From the NCBI GenBank assembly GCA_947044365.1, contig OX345637.1:12055076-12119075 (forward strand): a DNA stretch of 64,000 nucleotides, in the 5' to 3' direction. Below are positions 10,301-22,200 of this stretch, one piece after another. Below the pieces are notes generated by a model, which saw only the letters and a list, made by a program, of their open reading frames with translations, was not told the DNA's origin and ran no database searches. Each line of letters begins with the position of its first letter. Position 1 is the first letter of the stretch. The translations under genes and the position numbers were made by a program. Origin of the DNA: Petrosia ficiformis (Eukaryota; Porifera; Demospongiae; Haplosclerida; Petrosiidae).

Positions 10301-13300
10301 AAAGACAACAGCTTATTATAGTTATTATTTTGATTATCTACTCTCCTGACCTTTCAAAGGACCTTGTAGAACTTTAGGAATATATTTCAGGCAGAATAGC
10401 TAGCTATTAGTTACAGTTTCTACGTAAGCTCAACAGCTTTCTTTCTGCTGGTGTGTAGAGCTTGATAGGGATGGCCCTACGGGCCATAAAAATTGTGTAG
10501 AAAGAGATCCGGTGAGATAGCCTGGAGACCACGCCCTATCCCGCATTCAAAATGTCGGTTAAGCGGGAAGGGCCTAGTATCAGCTGGCAAAGGTCTTGTT
10601 ATTGTCTACGATTTCATAGACAATGAATAATTCATATGCGGATAATTCTCTCAGTTCAAATTTTAGAAACAAGCATACTCCTCCAGCTAGCTGACAATAT
10701 AGCCTCTGGACTACCATAAACTAGTGATGTGATCAGCACGAATTGCCATACTAATCATAGATTTGCCAAAGCTGGTTGGTAGGACCACCAGAACATCGCT
10801 ACCCAACAATACAGAAGATATTGGTTCAGTCTTTAGCTCATATTCGATAAATCAGCAAATAGAGCATCCATTTGCCAGAATTTACACACTTATTATAATT
10901 ACATTTTCATAACGTGAGTATGTGACCGCATATGAATTATTCATTGTCATGAAATCCTAACATGACCTTCCTTCTCGCTTAACCGCCATTTTAATTTTAC
11001 ATGCGGGATAGGGCGTGGTCTCCAGCCTAAGAAAGCGATTACTCTCTAGTTTTGGCGATGGTGTAGTTAGTAAACATGAGTTGTGATAAAAGTCTGAATG
11101 AGGTATATATGTTTTGTTTCTGATAAAATGTAAAAGTAGAGAGGTTTTGAGGTGTTCAGTGCTGAAACTCTCTTTTTGAGTTAGAGGCCGCCCAAGATAG
11201 CTACTGGTTTGGGATTTACTTGTAAATCCTTTAAGATAAACCATCTTCATCATGATAGTTTGAATAATAAAGTAATAATAGGCAAAAACAAACATGATTT
11301 GATAAATTTATCATCGCACAGATACCCGGGAAATATTACTCGTTGGATACAGCGTGCCATTCGTCCTTCAGACTCGTGGCAATGCCTGTATCCAACTCGT
11401 AATATTTCCCGGTATCTGTGTGATAATATAGCCTGCTACTATGTTGTTTGAATGTATAGAAGAACTTGTAAGAAAGCCATACATATCAACATTATTCTTT
11501 GTTAGTTCTTGGAAAGTGTAGCAAGGCGAGCGTTTGAATTGAAGTGGGTGGCTATAAATCATTTATAGAATGCGAACGTGGTCTATTTTACTCCCGTGCA
11601 CTCAGGCTAGGGATTATGTTTCAGTAATAGACCTCGTGTGTATTCTATCACTATAACTTATAGCCTGTTACCACATTGTTGCTTGTACTATATTTCGCAT
11701 ATTGGAAGTTATAGATATAGTTAACTAAAACAACACTAAACTATAACTAAAACAAAGGTCTGCAGGATTAACTAACTAGCAGTGTTCTGCCCACACTGGT
11801 CGGCACTGGTCGGGAATAACCACCTCTCAGATGAATTAACCACCTCTTAGATAAATTAACCACCTCTTAAATAAATTAACCACCTCTCTGATAATACATA
11901 TATAGGCTACTGAGACAGAATTAAGTATATACTGGATAAACATACGTAATTAAACAAATTGTGTTGGTGGGGTGCTACAGATGCACCGAGCCCAAAGAAC
12001 CTGACACAGCTAATGTCATACCTCGGATTATTGACTTTTTCTTACCTAATCTATCAACTGTTCTTTTTCCTCTCTACAGGTTACTATGAAAGAAAAACCT
12101 GTGAACGTGGACAACCAAAGAAGAAACAGTATTCAAAGCATCAAAAGAGTTGTTAATGTCTTCAAATCTACTAGTCCACTTCAACCCATCATTGGAACTG
12201 ATATTAGCGTGTGATGCATCACCATATGGAATTGGAGCTGTAATAGCCCATCGAATGCTAGATGGTTCAGAGAAACCCATAGGATTCGTATCGAGGACAT
12301 TAACACCAGCCGAAAAGAATTATTCCCAATTAGAGAAGGAAGAAAGGAAGGTTTTCGGAATTAAAAAGTTTCACTCATACCTTTTTGGACACTCATTTTC
12401 TATATACACCGTAAAAAATAATAGGTTATTTTAACCCTCCTTTGGTTACAGAGTTTCAATTCCTCCTGCATGTATAAATACAGATGTTCTATTAATTGGG
12501 AATATAATGAAATTTCAACCATAAACATGATTATTATGTTACTAATGGATGGTACATCTGTACTTTCCATTAGGAACATAAAAAACACTGTTTACACATT
12601 ACAATGAAAAGTATTTTCGATTAAAAATAATTTATAGTATTGGCTACTTCATATAGAACATGAAAAAGCACTATTAAATAGATGAAACTCATACAATCAA
12701 TCAAATTGGTAAATCAGCTTTTACAGTGCAGAGTTTCAATAATATCCTCCTGAGATTAAATCATGTTCATTTCTTTTCCTGTTAGGTAATACTTGCAAAT
12801 GCTAGCTTCTTTTGTTTTTGATTATTATGTTACTAATGGATGGTACATCTGTACTTTCCATTAGGAACATAAAAAACATGTTTACTGTTACAACGGAAAG
12901 TATTTTCGATTAAAAATAATTTATAGTATTGGCTACTTCATATAGAACATGAAAAAGCACTATTAAACAGATGAAACTCATACAATCAATCAAATTGGTA
13001 AATCAGCTTTTACAGTGCAGAGTTTCAATAATATCCTCCTGAGATTAAATCATGTTGATTTCTTTTCCTGTTAGGTAATACTTGCAAATGCTAGCTTCTT
13101 TTGTTTTTGATTATTATGTTACTAATGGATGGTACATCTGTACTTTCCATTAGGAACATAAAAAACATGTTTACTGTTACAACGGAAAGTATTTTCGATT
13201 AAAAATAATTTATAGTATTGGCTACTTCATATAGAACATGAAAAAGCACTATTAAACAGATGAAACTCATACAATCAATCAAATTGGTAAATCAGCTTTT

Positions 13301-15957
13301 ACAGTGCAGAGTTTCAATAATATCCTCCTGAGATTAAATCATGTTCATTTCTTTTCCTGTTAGGTAATACTTGCAAATGCTAGCTTCTTTTGTTTTTGAT
13401 TATTATGTTACTAATGGATGGTACATCTGTACTTTCCATTAGGAACATAAAAAACATGTTTACTGTTACAACGGAAAGTATTTTCGATTAAAAATAATTT
13501 ATAGTATTGGCTACTTCATATAGAACATGAAAAAGCACTATTAAACAGATGAAACTCATACAATCAATCAAATTGGTAAATCAGCTTTTACAGTGCAGAG
13601 TTTCAATAATATCCTCCTGAGATTAAATCATGTTCATTTCTTTTCCTGTTAGGTAATACTTGCAAATGCTAGCTTCTTTTGTTTTTGGTTTATATAAAAA
13701 GTACATAATTATATAGTTGTTGAGTATAATACATTAATGTTATTGATTATGTTATTACAAGTACAAATTTATGGAATCTATCAACAAATAACTTTTTTCT
13801 CCAAAGTAATTGAATATGAATTGAAACTCATGTAACCAAATGATGGTTAAAATAACCCATTAATTGTTTACAGTGTATACAGATAATTTACCACTGAAAT
13901 CGTTGTTCAGTGAGAAACAAGCAGTACCTTCAAGCATCAGGAAGGATCCTGAGATGGGCATTAACTCTGTCCAGCTACGAATACAAAATATTATTTCGAC
14001 CTACTCACAAACATGGAAATGCAGATGCATTGAGTCGACTACCATGTCCAAATACTACAGCAGCAGAATATGAATTAGTACTACTGTTAGAGGCTATGAC
14101 TGGTCTACTGCTAACAGTGGAAAGCATACAGGATTGGACAAGGAAAGATCTGATTCTGTCACGAGTATATAAATACATCCAAACAGGGATGGCCACAAAA
14201 TTGTCCAGAAAAATTTAGAGCATTGAATAATCGTAAATCGGAATTTTCAACTTTAAATGGTTGTATACTTTGTGGATGCAGAGTAGTAATTCCCCCACAA
14301 GGAAGGAATCAGTTGTTATCAGAGTTACACCATGGACATCCTGGAATTACAAAGATGAAAAGCTTAGCAAGAATGTATACTGTGGCCAAAAATGGATGGA
14401 GATATAGAAAGAGTTGTGAAAGGATGTACAAAATGTCAGGAACATCGGTCGAATGTGCCATCTGTACCCATACAACCTTGGAAATGGCCGGTTAGACCAT
14501 GGACTAGACTGCATATTGATTACGCTGGTCATTTATGAACTCGATGTTTTTCATAATCGTAGATGCTCACTCAAAATGGGTTGAGATTTTTCGAACACCA
14601 TCAACAACATCAGCTACAGTTATTCAGTGTTTGAGATGCACGTTTACACGATTTGGATTACCACACACAATTGTTTCTGACAATGCTTCGAATTTTACAA
14701 GCACGGAATTCGAGGAATTTCTTAAACTGAATGGTGTGACGCATGTTACTACAACACTATACCACCCACAATCAAATGGGTTAGCTAAACGTATGGTTCA
14801 ATCATTCAAAGTAGGAATGAGAAAATTGGTTGAAGGTACAGTAGATATTAAACTAGCTAGATTTTTGTTTAGTTACAGAACAATACCTCATAGTACAACT
14901 GGTATAACACCAGCAGAGGTCATGTTTGGTAGACAGTTGAGAACAAGATTTGATTTTTTACAACCTGATGTAGCATCTAAAGTTTCTAAGAAACAGGAAC
15001 AACAGAAGAGAATATTTGATACACATACAAAAGATCGTAATTTTAATTTAGGAGATTATGTGTATGCCCGTAATTTTCTGCGACATAGTGCACAAAAATG
15101 GCTACCTGGAAAAATTGTTGGAAGGTCAGGAAATGTTACATTTACAGTGCAGCTTGAAAATAATAATCATGTTAGAAGACCTAAAAATCATATTCGTAAT
15201 CGTACAGTAGAACATATTCCTGAACTAGACAACAACAATTTGATCAAACAATACAACAAGCACGTTTGTCAGAAAACAATGCCAATCATCAACGATACCC
15301 AACCAGAATTCGAAACCCTCCCCAAATATACAGTGATGAAGTTTGGACTTAAAGGGGAGAGTGTAATATCTTGTACTTCTCATAAATAAGAATTAATACG
15401 TATAATTTATATGATTTCTGTATATAAGTTGATGTACTTGTATATATTTTAGACCTCAATCACAACAGTTTGAATATATAGAACTTGTAAGAAAGCCATA
15501 CATATCAACAGTTAGTTGCTGGAAAGTAGCAAGGTGAGTGTTTGAATCAACAGTTAAATTGAACACTTTCATTAATTAAAAAAGTTAACATATATCAAAA
15601 TGAGTGGCTATAAATCAGATATAGAATGCAAACACGATAAATTTTACTGAAATATTGCTAGGGCCTCAAGCGTATTCTATAACTAAAGCATATATATATA
15701 TATACTTATACATATAATAATTAAATAATAATTATTATCACAATAACAATTACACGTAATATACACTACTTAATAGTAGCTAAACTGTTTCTTTACCTTC
15801 TCAAATATTCTTTCAAATTTTCACGTATTATACAAACACTCCCTTTGCCGATTTTCCTCTTGTTGTAATGGACTATATCTCCATCACCAATGTACACAGC
15901 ATAATGCAGAGGCACAGTCGTAAAACGAATAATGTCACCACAACTGAAATCTCCCAT
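7331..15957 (-). CDS. LRAT/HRASLS-type (NlpC/P60 superfamily) acyltransferase with glycine-zipper tail
   Basis: Exon 1 is 15957-15797 (donor GTAAAG) and exon 2 is 7739-7331 (acceptor TTTTCTGCAG), 189 aa. Both junctions are phase 2 and join as EYLR-R-SVIP. Exon 1 carries GDIIRF and the catalytic-type His in LHYAVYIGDG, plus the second His in DIVHY. Exon 2 carries the NCEHFATW block with the nucleophilic Cys, then YGKAESDNS. The family consists of thiol acyltransferases/phospholipases acting on membrane lipids. All three expected active-site residues are present. The C-terminal ~55 residues form a Gly/Ala/Ile/Val double hydrophobic segment (VPVAGTIAGAIVGGIIG), followed by a charged end KDEEKDFK, in place of the single anchor helix of HRASLS proteins. 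The 8.06-kb intron holds a gypsy element and several MITEs. The start is head to head with the SV2-like gene, 310 bp apart. Confidence 0.8.
7746..9390. other. LRAT gene intron, left part, no gene
   Basis: AT-rich sequence. A plus-strand frame at 8766-9053 resembles no family and lacks splice context. A short AT palindrome (taattataataataataattattatta) lies near 8208-8236. Confidence 0.5.
9395..9645. repeat. Dispersed repeat R1, copy 1 (inverted relative to the others)
   Basis: Contains AGAATACGCACGAGGTCTATTACTGAAA, TTTATAGCCACCCACTTCA and ATTTCTTACAACAAGTTCTTCTATACATTC. The reverse complement occurs at 11430-11650 and, more diverged, at 15470-15690. Part of the same family continues at 9690-9880. 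Confidence 0.75.
10517..11030. mobile_element. TIR element (MITE) of ~510 bp, TA-flanked
   Basis: The left end AGCCTGGAGACCACGCCC (10518) and the right end GGGCGTGGTCTCCAGCCT (~11028) are inverted copies. The inverted match continues inward through the CGGTTAAGCG-containing part and again at the 'acaatgaataattcatatgcg' arm. Flanks are TA on both sides, compatible with a TA target duplication. No coding capacity. Confidence 0.75.
11317..11420. repeat. Fold-back repeat, ~36-bp arms
   Basis: CACAGATACC...GAAATATTACTCGTTGGATACAG on the left is answered by its reverse complement ending GGTATCTGTG at 11420, with a ~30-bp loop. It lies just before the R1 copy at 11430. Confidence 0.8.
11430..11710. 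repeat. Dispersed repeat R1, copy 2
   Basis: Same orientation as the copy at 15470-15690 and inverted relative to 9395-9645. The two direct copies flank the gypsy remnant, but they are not clearly its LTRs: the 3' LTR boundary appears to lie earlier, at ~15360. Confidence 0.7.
11788..11925. repeat. Dispersed repeat with 'attaaccacctct' units
   Basis: Four imperfect copies of 'aattaaccacctct' follow CCCACACTGGTCGGCACTGGTCG. The same sequence, split by a fold-back insertion, occurs at 23045-23430 (CACACTGGTCAGCACTGGTCG ... AGGCTATTGAGACAGTATTAA). Confidence 0.75.
12150..12406 (+). pseudogene. gypsy RNase H, first part
   Basis: The open frame carries LACDASPYGIGAV with the first catalytic Asp, then GSEKPIGFVSRTLTPAEKNY and FHSYLFGHSFSIY, where the MITE interrupts the domain. 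The reading frame extends upstream of the ATG (KEETVFKASKELL), so the ATG at 12156 is not a true start. Confidence 0.8.
12407..13875. mobile_element. TA-flanked MITE with ~55-bp TIRs inserted in gypsy RNase H
   Basis: Left end CACCGTAAAAAATAATAGG, right end CCATTAATTGTTTACAGTG. The TIRs pair over ~55 bp and share GGTTATTTTAACC and TTTGGTTAC..AGTTTCAAT. TA duplicates flank it (12405-12406, 13876-13877). Removing the element and one TA restores the gypsy frame through the conserved IYTD motif, which fixes the insertion point. The same terminal family appears at 36.1-38.0 kb and, diverged, near 44690, 46235 and 52630. Confidence 0.85.
12529..13687. repeat. Four tandem ~290-bp repeats inside the MITE
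   Basis: Units start at 12529, 12820, 13109 and 13398 (GATTATTATGTTACTAATGG), with lengths 291, 289, 289 and 289. They are nearly identical; the first unit is the most diverged. Each unit contains a copy of the subterminal MITE sequence AGAGTTTCAATAATATCCTCC, so the array probably grew by unequal exchange within the element. Confidence 0.9.
13876..14218 (+). pseudogene. gypsy RNase H, second part, frameshifted
   Basis: The start (VYTDNLPLKSLF) is in one frame. After ~13915 the homology moves to the next frame (SGRILRWALTLSSYEYKI, HKHGNADALSRLP). Inactive. Confidence 0.8.
14535..15389 (+). pseudogene. gypsy integrase core, catalytic Glu lost
   Basis: 284-residue open frame. IIVDAHSKWVE carries the first catalytic Asp and IVSDNASNF the second. 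In the third block, YHPQSNGLAKRMVQSFK, the position of the catalytic Glu is Lys. A zinc-finger region precedes it (14223-14495) with a frameshift before its Cys pair. The C-terminal part retains a GPY-like stretch (KWLPGKIVGRSGNVTFTV). The long open frame suggests fairly recent activity, but this copy cannot be catalytic. Confidence 0.85.
15470..15690. repeat. Dispersed repeat R1, copy 3
   Basis: GAACTTGTAAGAAAGCCATACATATCAACA and GAGTGGCTATAAATCAGATATAGAATGC match copy 2 at 11440-11570 in direct orientation, with an internal insertion of ~60 bp. Confidence 0.7.
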
Positions 15958-16267
15958 GAGTGGAACAAAAGACAAACAGTCGTTCTATAATCTTTGGTGG
16001 AACAGAGTGGAATAGTCTCAGAAGTGCTTCTCGGTTCTAGAAATTATTAAAACCACACCCACCTTAATCGGGGTACGTACGTATATACCGGTACCGGCCG
16101 GTATAGTATACCGTATACCGTATATCGTATACCGTATACCGTATACCGGATACGGGTACCGGGTAATTAGTATGATAGGTGTGGCTCAGCATATGAATCA
16201 GTGCTAGTTAAAATAGCCATAGATTGTATAGACTATATACGTAGTCTATACAATCTATGAAATAGCT
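15958..16267. promoter_or_regulatory. Shared 310-bp head-to-head upstream region
   Basis: It lies between the divergent starts of the LRAT-type gene (minus) and the SV2-like gene (plus). It holds a run of GTATACC-type repeats (16080-16160) and a perfect inverted repeat at 16218-16259 (CATAGATTGTATAGACTATA and its mate), ending 8 bp before the SV2-like ATG. A bidirectional promoter is inferred from the arrangement only. Confidence 0.45.
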
Positions 16268-19200
16268 ATGTCGTACAAACCTCTTGATTCCAAAGAGGAG
16301 GAAGAGATGAAAGAAATAATAGCAAAGAACTTATCTGAAACCATACATAAGAGAAATATTGATGATGGATCAGACACTGAGGGTGAGGACACTATAGAAC
16401 TGATACCTCGTGAATCAGAGAGTCAAGGTGTGTATAATGAATATGAAGAGGTATTGAATGTTATTGGGTTTGGAGTCTTCCATGTTTTAGTTTTAGTAGC
16501 AACAGGAGTTGCTCTCTCGTCAGATGCTGTTGAAGTATTGTCAATCTCGTTTGCTTTACCATTAATTCGTTTACCCTCTGAACTGGACGTGACTCACTGG
16601 CAAAATGGACTTCTCAGTTCGATCATTTTTGTTGGCATGTTAATTGGAGGATATGGGTGGGGCAGTATTGCTGATATTACAGGTCGAAGGTCAACTCTAA
16701 TTGCTTCTCTTACGTTCAACAGTGTTTTTGGATTCCTATCTTCATTTTCTCCTAACTTCACTGTTCTAGTACTCTTTCGTTTCTTTAGTGGAATAGGGTA
16801 AGTTATCTTTATAAATAGTTTAAATTCTATTGTGTATATATAAATTGTTTCATGTAAGCCAACATGAATTAATTAGAGTATATATGGTAGTATACTACAC
16901 TTGTATATATTCTATGCATTCCATAAGGTTTCTATCATAGTATTGTATATAGTATAGTACCCTAGTTAGCACAGGTTTCATCACTTATCTTACCACAACT
17001 AAGCCTCTGAGGCCCTATAAGCCACCAGAACACCAGAAGCAGCCTCTAAAACCAAAATTTCTCAGGGGAGCATATCCCCACATGCCCCTAGGACCAATGT
17101 ACTTTGCACTGATTAATCATTCCTGCCCTTCCAACAATAAAATTCCTGTAGGAAACCATGATGTGTGATTATGGCTGGGAATGAGACCAGTATTGTTATA
17201 TTCTTTATTTTCTATCATAATTACAGTGTTGGAGGATCTCTTCCAGTCATTATGACTTACTCATCAGAATTCGTTAGGACAAAGTATCGTGGACCTTATA
17301 TGGGTACACTGTCCTCATTCTGGATGGTTGGAGCTTTGCTGTGTGGTGGAGTGGCTTGGGCCATTCTTCCATTAGACATCAATGGAGCATCCATTGGATC
17401 CACTCCATTTCATAGTTGGAGACTTTTTCTTCTTGTTTCAGCTCTTCCTTCATTAATTGGGGCAATATTTTTTGTGTTCCTGCCAGAGAGTCCTAGGTTC
17501 CTCCTTGAGGTGATTCCATTATGATCTCACATTTTATGTGTATGTATAGATTGTTATAACACTGTTATACATGTCTATATACTTGTACATATAGTTATAC
17601 ATATGTACATGTACATACAGTGTACATATACATTATACATGTGCATATACCGTATCTGTATGTATACAGTACCTGACATTATTAAGTTTCACTGTACTTC
17701 CATTGACTACTAGGGATGTGCGATACAACTAAATAATAGTATTGCATATCGCTGCCAAAAATATCATGATACGATACAGTATCATGATATTTGAAATAAT
17801 AATTGAAATGCTTATAAAATGTAAATAAATGTCCAGTTTGGTTGTATTTGTCAAGAAATGGTAGAAGAAATCAATCAAAGTTATGCACACTAGCTTGTTA
17901 TAATTGCTTTTAGGTATAATATTAGACAAATTATAAAAACTATGTTTACTAAACTGTCCACTCCAGTGTATTGATACACCCAAAAGCCAATATTGTATTA
18001 CGATATTGAATGAAAAGTTTGATATATTGATACATATTGTATATCACTATTGACTAGAGTGTACTTTTTGAGTGAAGTACACTATACTTCAAGTGCACTA
18101 CACAGTATTACACAGTATTATACCTTAGTACTATGCTACACTGTATCATATAAATGTAAAGTGAATTCACATTACAGTACAGAGTAGTACTACCTAGAAA
18201 AACAGTTGACTATCACCTTATTAAAGTGTAGCTCCCATCATAGTATGTAAACTTAATAAAGTCAGGTACTGTATATATATTCAGCTCTACATGTAACTAT
18301 ATGTATTTGACAAGTGTATTATGATGCATGTATTTATAATATACTTCAGATTTGCAAATGCAATATTGATGTAAATTTAGTTTAGCATCAGTGTTTTTGA
18401 TAAGCTTATATGGCGCACCATTGGCACATAGAGCTTCTTATTTGGCATTACACAGTTCTCTCTTTGAGCCAGTGGCACAGTTAATTATGATTATATTGTC
18501 AGTAACAGCATTAACTCTTAGTTAAGTGGCTCAAGATGTATTCTCAATGGCACACACACTAACCATTTTTGAGTCAAGCTTCAAAAGTTATCAAAAACTC
18601 TGTTTAGCAGATACATCTACATATAATTGAGGGCTTGGATGAAGTTTAGAAGTTGTATGGAATGTTTATCATAATTAATTATTGATTTTTTGTGTTTAGA
18701 TTGGTAAAGAAAGAAAAGCTGTGAGGATTCTGAGAATAATTTACCGTTTAAATAACATTCATAAGAAAACTTATCCTCCATTTCCAGTTAGTTAATAATA
18801 TTACCAATAGTCTATTTGTTAATCCAATTTTTATTTCATTAGTCCATTTGTTAATCCAATGGTTCTTTGTTTTTTTTTTCAGATCAAGGAAATTAAACTC
18901 TCAGAGTTTGCAGAAGATGATGACATTAAACAGGATATCACAGTATCATTCAAGGGACGTTTATATAAATTCTTCAGCAATTTTGATGAGGTATGATTTC
19001 TATTGTTTCCAGGTATTAGTAAACCAATGGTGTACTAAATGGTGTACTAATGGTGTGTTAATGGTGTACTGATGGATGTACTAATGGTGTACTGATGGAT
19101 GTACTGATGGATATACTAATGGATGTACTGATGGATGTACTAATGGTGTACTAATGGATATATGGATGTACTAATGGATGAATGCACTCACAATGCAGAA

Positions 19201-22200
19201 CCCCCACCACAAGTGTGATGGGAAGCAGAAACAATAATTACTGACAAGAAAATGGTTGCAGACAATACTGACTTGACTATAATAATAATTATTGTACTGA
19301 TATTATATTATATATGTGCATGTATGTTACATGAATATAGAACTTACACTCCATACCAGTCCTACGTAATTCCTAGTAGAAGCTCAGCATTAATGAAAAT
19401 CACGTAGTAAACAGTTTTATGTTTTTTGACATGCAAGTGATCAAAGCAAAAAACGTATGTAGATGAGGGTTAATTATAAGCTTAAATTATATTCATTAGT
19501 ACTTCCATTACTCCATTCATTAGTATGTCCATCAGTATGTCCATTAGTACTATACATCCAGGACCATTAGTATATCATTAGTACCACCATTAGTACATCC
19601 AATAGCACATCATTAGTATGACCATGCATTGGCTATCCTTATTAGTACATCAAGGACCATTAGTATATCATTAGTACCACCATTAGTACATACAATAGCA
19701 CATCATTAGTACAGTACATCATTAGTATGACCATGCATTGGCTATCTTTATTAGTACATCCAAGACCATTAGTATATCATTAGTACCACCATTAGTACAT
19801 ACAATAGCACATCATTAGTACAGTACATCATTAGTATGACCATGCATTGGCTATCCTTATTAGTACATCCAGGACCATTAGTATATCATTAGTACCACCA
19901 TTAGTACATACAATAGCACATCATTAGTACAGTACATCATTAGTATGACCATGCATTGGCTATCCTTATTAGTACATCCAAGACCATTAGTATATCACCA
20001 TTAGTACATACAATAGCACATCATTAGTATGACCATGCATTGGCTATCCTTATTAGTACATCAAGGACCATTAGTATATCATTAGTACCACCATTAGTAC
20101 ATACAATAGCACATCATTAGTACAGTACATCATTAGTATGACCATGCATTGGCTATCCTTATTAGTACATCAAGGACCATTAGTATATCATTAGTACCAC
20201 CATTAGTACATACAATAGCACATCATTAGTACAGTACATCATTAGTATGACCATGCATTGGCTATCCTTATTAGTACATCAAGGACCATTAGTATATCAT
20301 TAGTACCACCATTAGTACATACAATAGCACATCATTAGTACAGTACATCATTAGTATGACCATGCATTGGCTATCCTTATTAGTACATCCAGGACCATTA
20401 GTATATCATTAGTACCACCATTAGTACATACAATAGCACATCATTAGTACAGTACATCATTAGTATGACCATGCATTGGCTATCCTTATTAGTACATCAA
20501 GGACCATTAGTATATCATTAGTACCACCATTAGTACATACAATAGCACATCATTAGTACAGTACATCATTAGTATGACCATGCATTGGCTATCCTTATTA
20601 GTACATCCAAGACCATTAGTATATCACCATTAGTACATACAATAGCACATCATTAGTACAGTACATCATTAGTATGACCATGCATTGGCTATCCTTATTA
20701 GTACATCAAGGACCATTAGTATATCATTAGTACCACCATTAGTACATACAATAGCACATCATTAGTACAGTACATCATTAGTATGACCATGCATTGGCTA
20801 TCCTTATTAGTACATCAAGGACCATTAGTATATCACCATTAGTACATACAATAGCACATCATTAGTACAGTACATCATTAGTATGACCATGCATTGGCTA
20901 TCCTTATTAGTACATCCAAGACCATTAGTATATCACCATTAGTACATACAATAGCACATCATTAGTACAGTACATCATTAGTATGACCATGCATTGATTT
21001 GTTGTTGCTATCTTATCTATTATAGATATTTCGAAGAACTTTACAATTGTATAAAAAGAAATATATCAGACCCACTATTTTGTTGATGTATGTATTTTTT
21101 TGCTTATCATTTGGGTAAGTTTCTCTATAGTGTCATGTGATAATCATATGATAATCATTTGATCTATCTTTCACCAGTTCTTATGGAGTTACTTTCTGGT
21201 ATCCTACATATGTAGACAGGTTAACGAGTGAAGAAATGGGGTCATCCTCATTGGAATCTTGTAATAAATCTCTCGTTAATGCAAGTTTCAATGTCACTGA
21301 TGAATCTTATTGTCATTTATTCTGTGCCTGTCCAGAGACGAATTTTAATAACGTCACTTTTAATTACTTGGAGATTGATAAATGGTTTTTAATGAATGCT
21401 AATATCACTGACAGTGTCCTAGAAGGTGGAGAATATGAAGAGGTGTGGCATGAGGGTGTGACATGGAATAACATCACTGTAGATGGAGTTGAATTTAAAG
21501 ATGCAACTTTTTTGAATTGTAGTTTCAATTCTGTCATTTTTGATGATGTCGTATTTGAAAACACAGCATTTTGTGGAGTCATGTCAACTAATATTGAAAT
21601 CAGTTCTACGAACTTTACTAACAGTACTATTAATGGTCTTATGCTAGATAATATCTCCAATTATGAAATTGCTAAACTTTTCACAAATACCTCATTATCT
21701 TACAATGAGTCTTGTGTACTGGGTACTCCACAAGACTGCTTCACTGATGAGACTAAAGATTATAATCGTGAATATTTTCATATATTTCTGATAGCTGCAT
21801 CAGCTCTTCCTGGGAATATTGTATCAGCTATAGCTGTCTATCTATTCATCAGATCATATTGGCTGGGTATGACTTTATAATTATGGAGAATGTATATGTG
21901 TATTAAATATATTATCTCGATAAACGTATGTATGTACTATGTAATACATGTACATGTATGTATGTATATACGTAATTGTACATGAATATGTACGTATTTT
22001 TGTGTATATATGTAGTACATGTATGTACACTGTAATGTATATAATGTATGTACATGTAGGTATGTATGTATGTATGTATGTATGTATGTATGTACATATA
22101 TTTTATGTCTGTATTTATTTATGTGTGTATGTTGTATGTATGTATTGCATGTATGTATACTATGTATGTATATATATAATTATATTTGTACATGTATGTG

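Larger units (their letters stand above)
11944..15420 (+). mobile_element. Degenerate Ty3/gypsy LTR retrotransposon (3' half)
   Basis: In order: the end of the reverse transcriptase domain (APSPKNLTQLMSYLGLLTF, ~11970-12070), RNase H (LILACDASPYGIGAV, from 12150), a 1469-bp MITE insertion (12407-13875), the rest of RNase H (ALTLSSYEYKILFRP and ADALSRLP), the integrase zinc finger (LHHGHPGITKMKSL), and the integrase core (14535-15389). Frames shift near 12100, 13915 and 14390. Gag, protease and the RT palm with its catalytic Asp pair are absent. A purine run, AAAGGGGAGAG, is followed by TGTAATATC at ~15360, the usual polypurine tract/3' LTR arrangement. No matching 5' LTR was found. The element lies in the LRAT intron on the opposite strand. 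Confidence 0.85.

Noticed and set aside
11430..15690. R1 copies as the two LTRs of the gypsy element
   Set aside because: They are direct repeats on both sides, but the polypurine tract and TG start of the 3' LTR are at ~15360, ~110 bp earlier, and R1 also occurs alone and inverted at 9395. More likely an independent repeat or part of a shared LTR that I cannot resolve.
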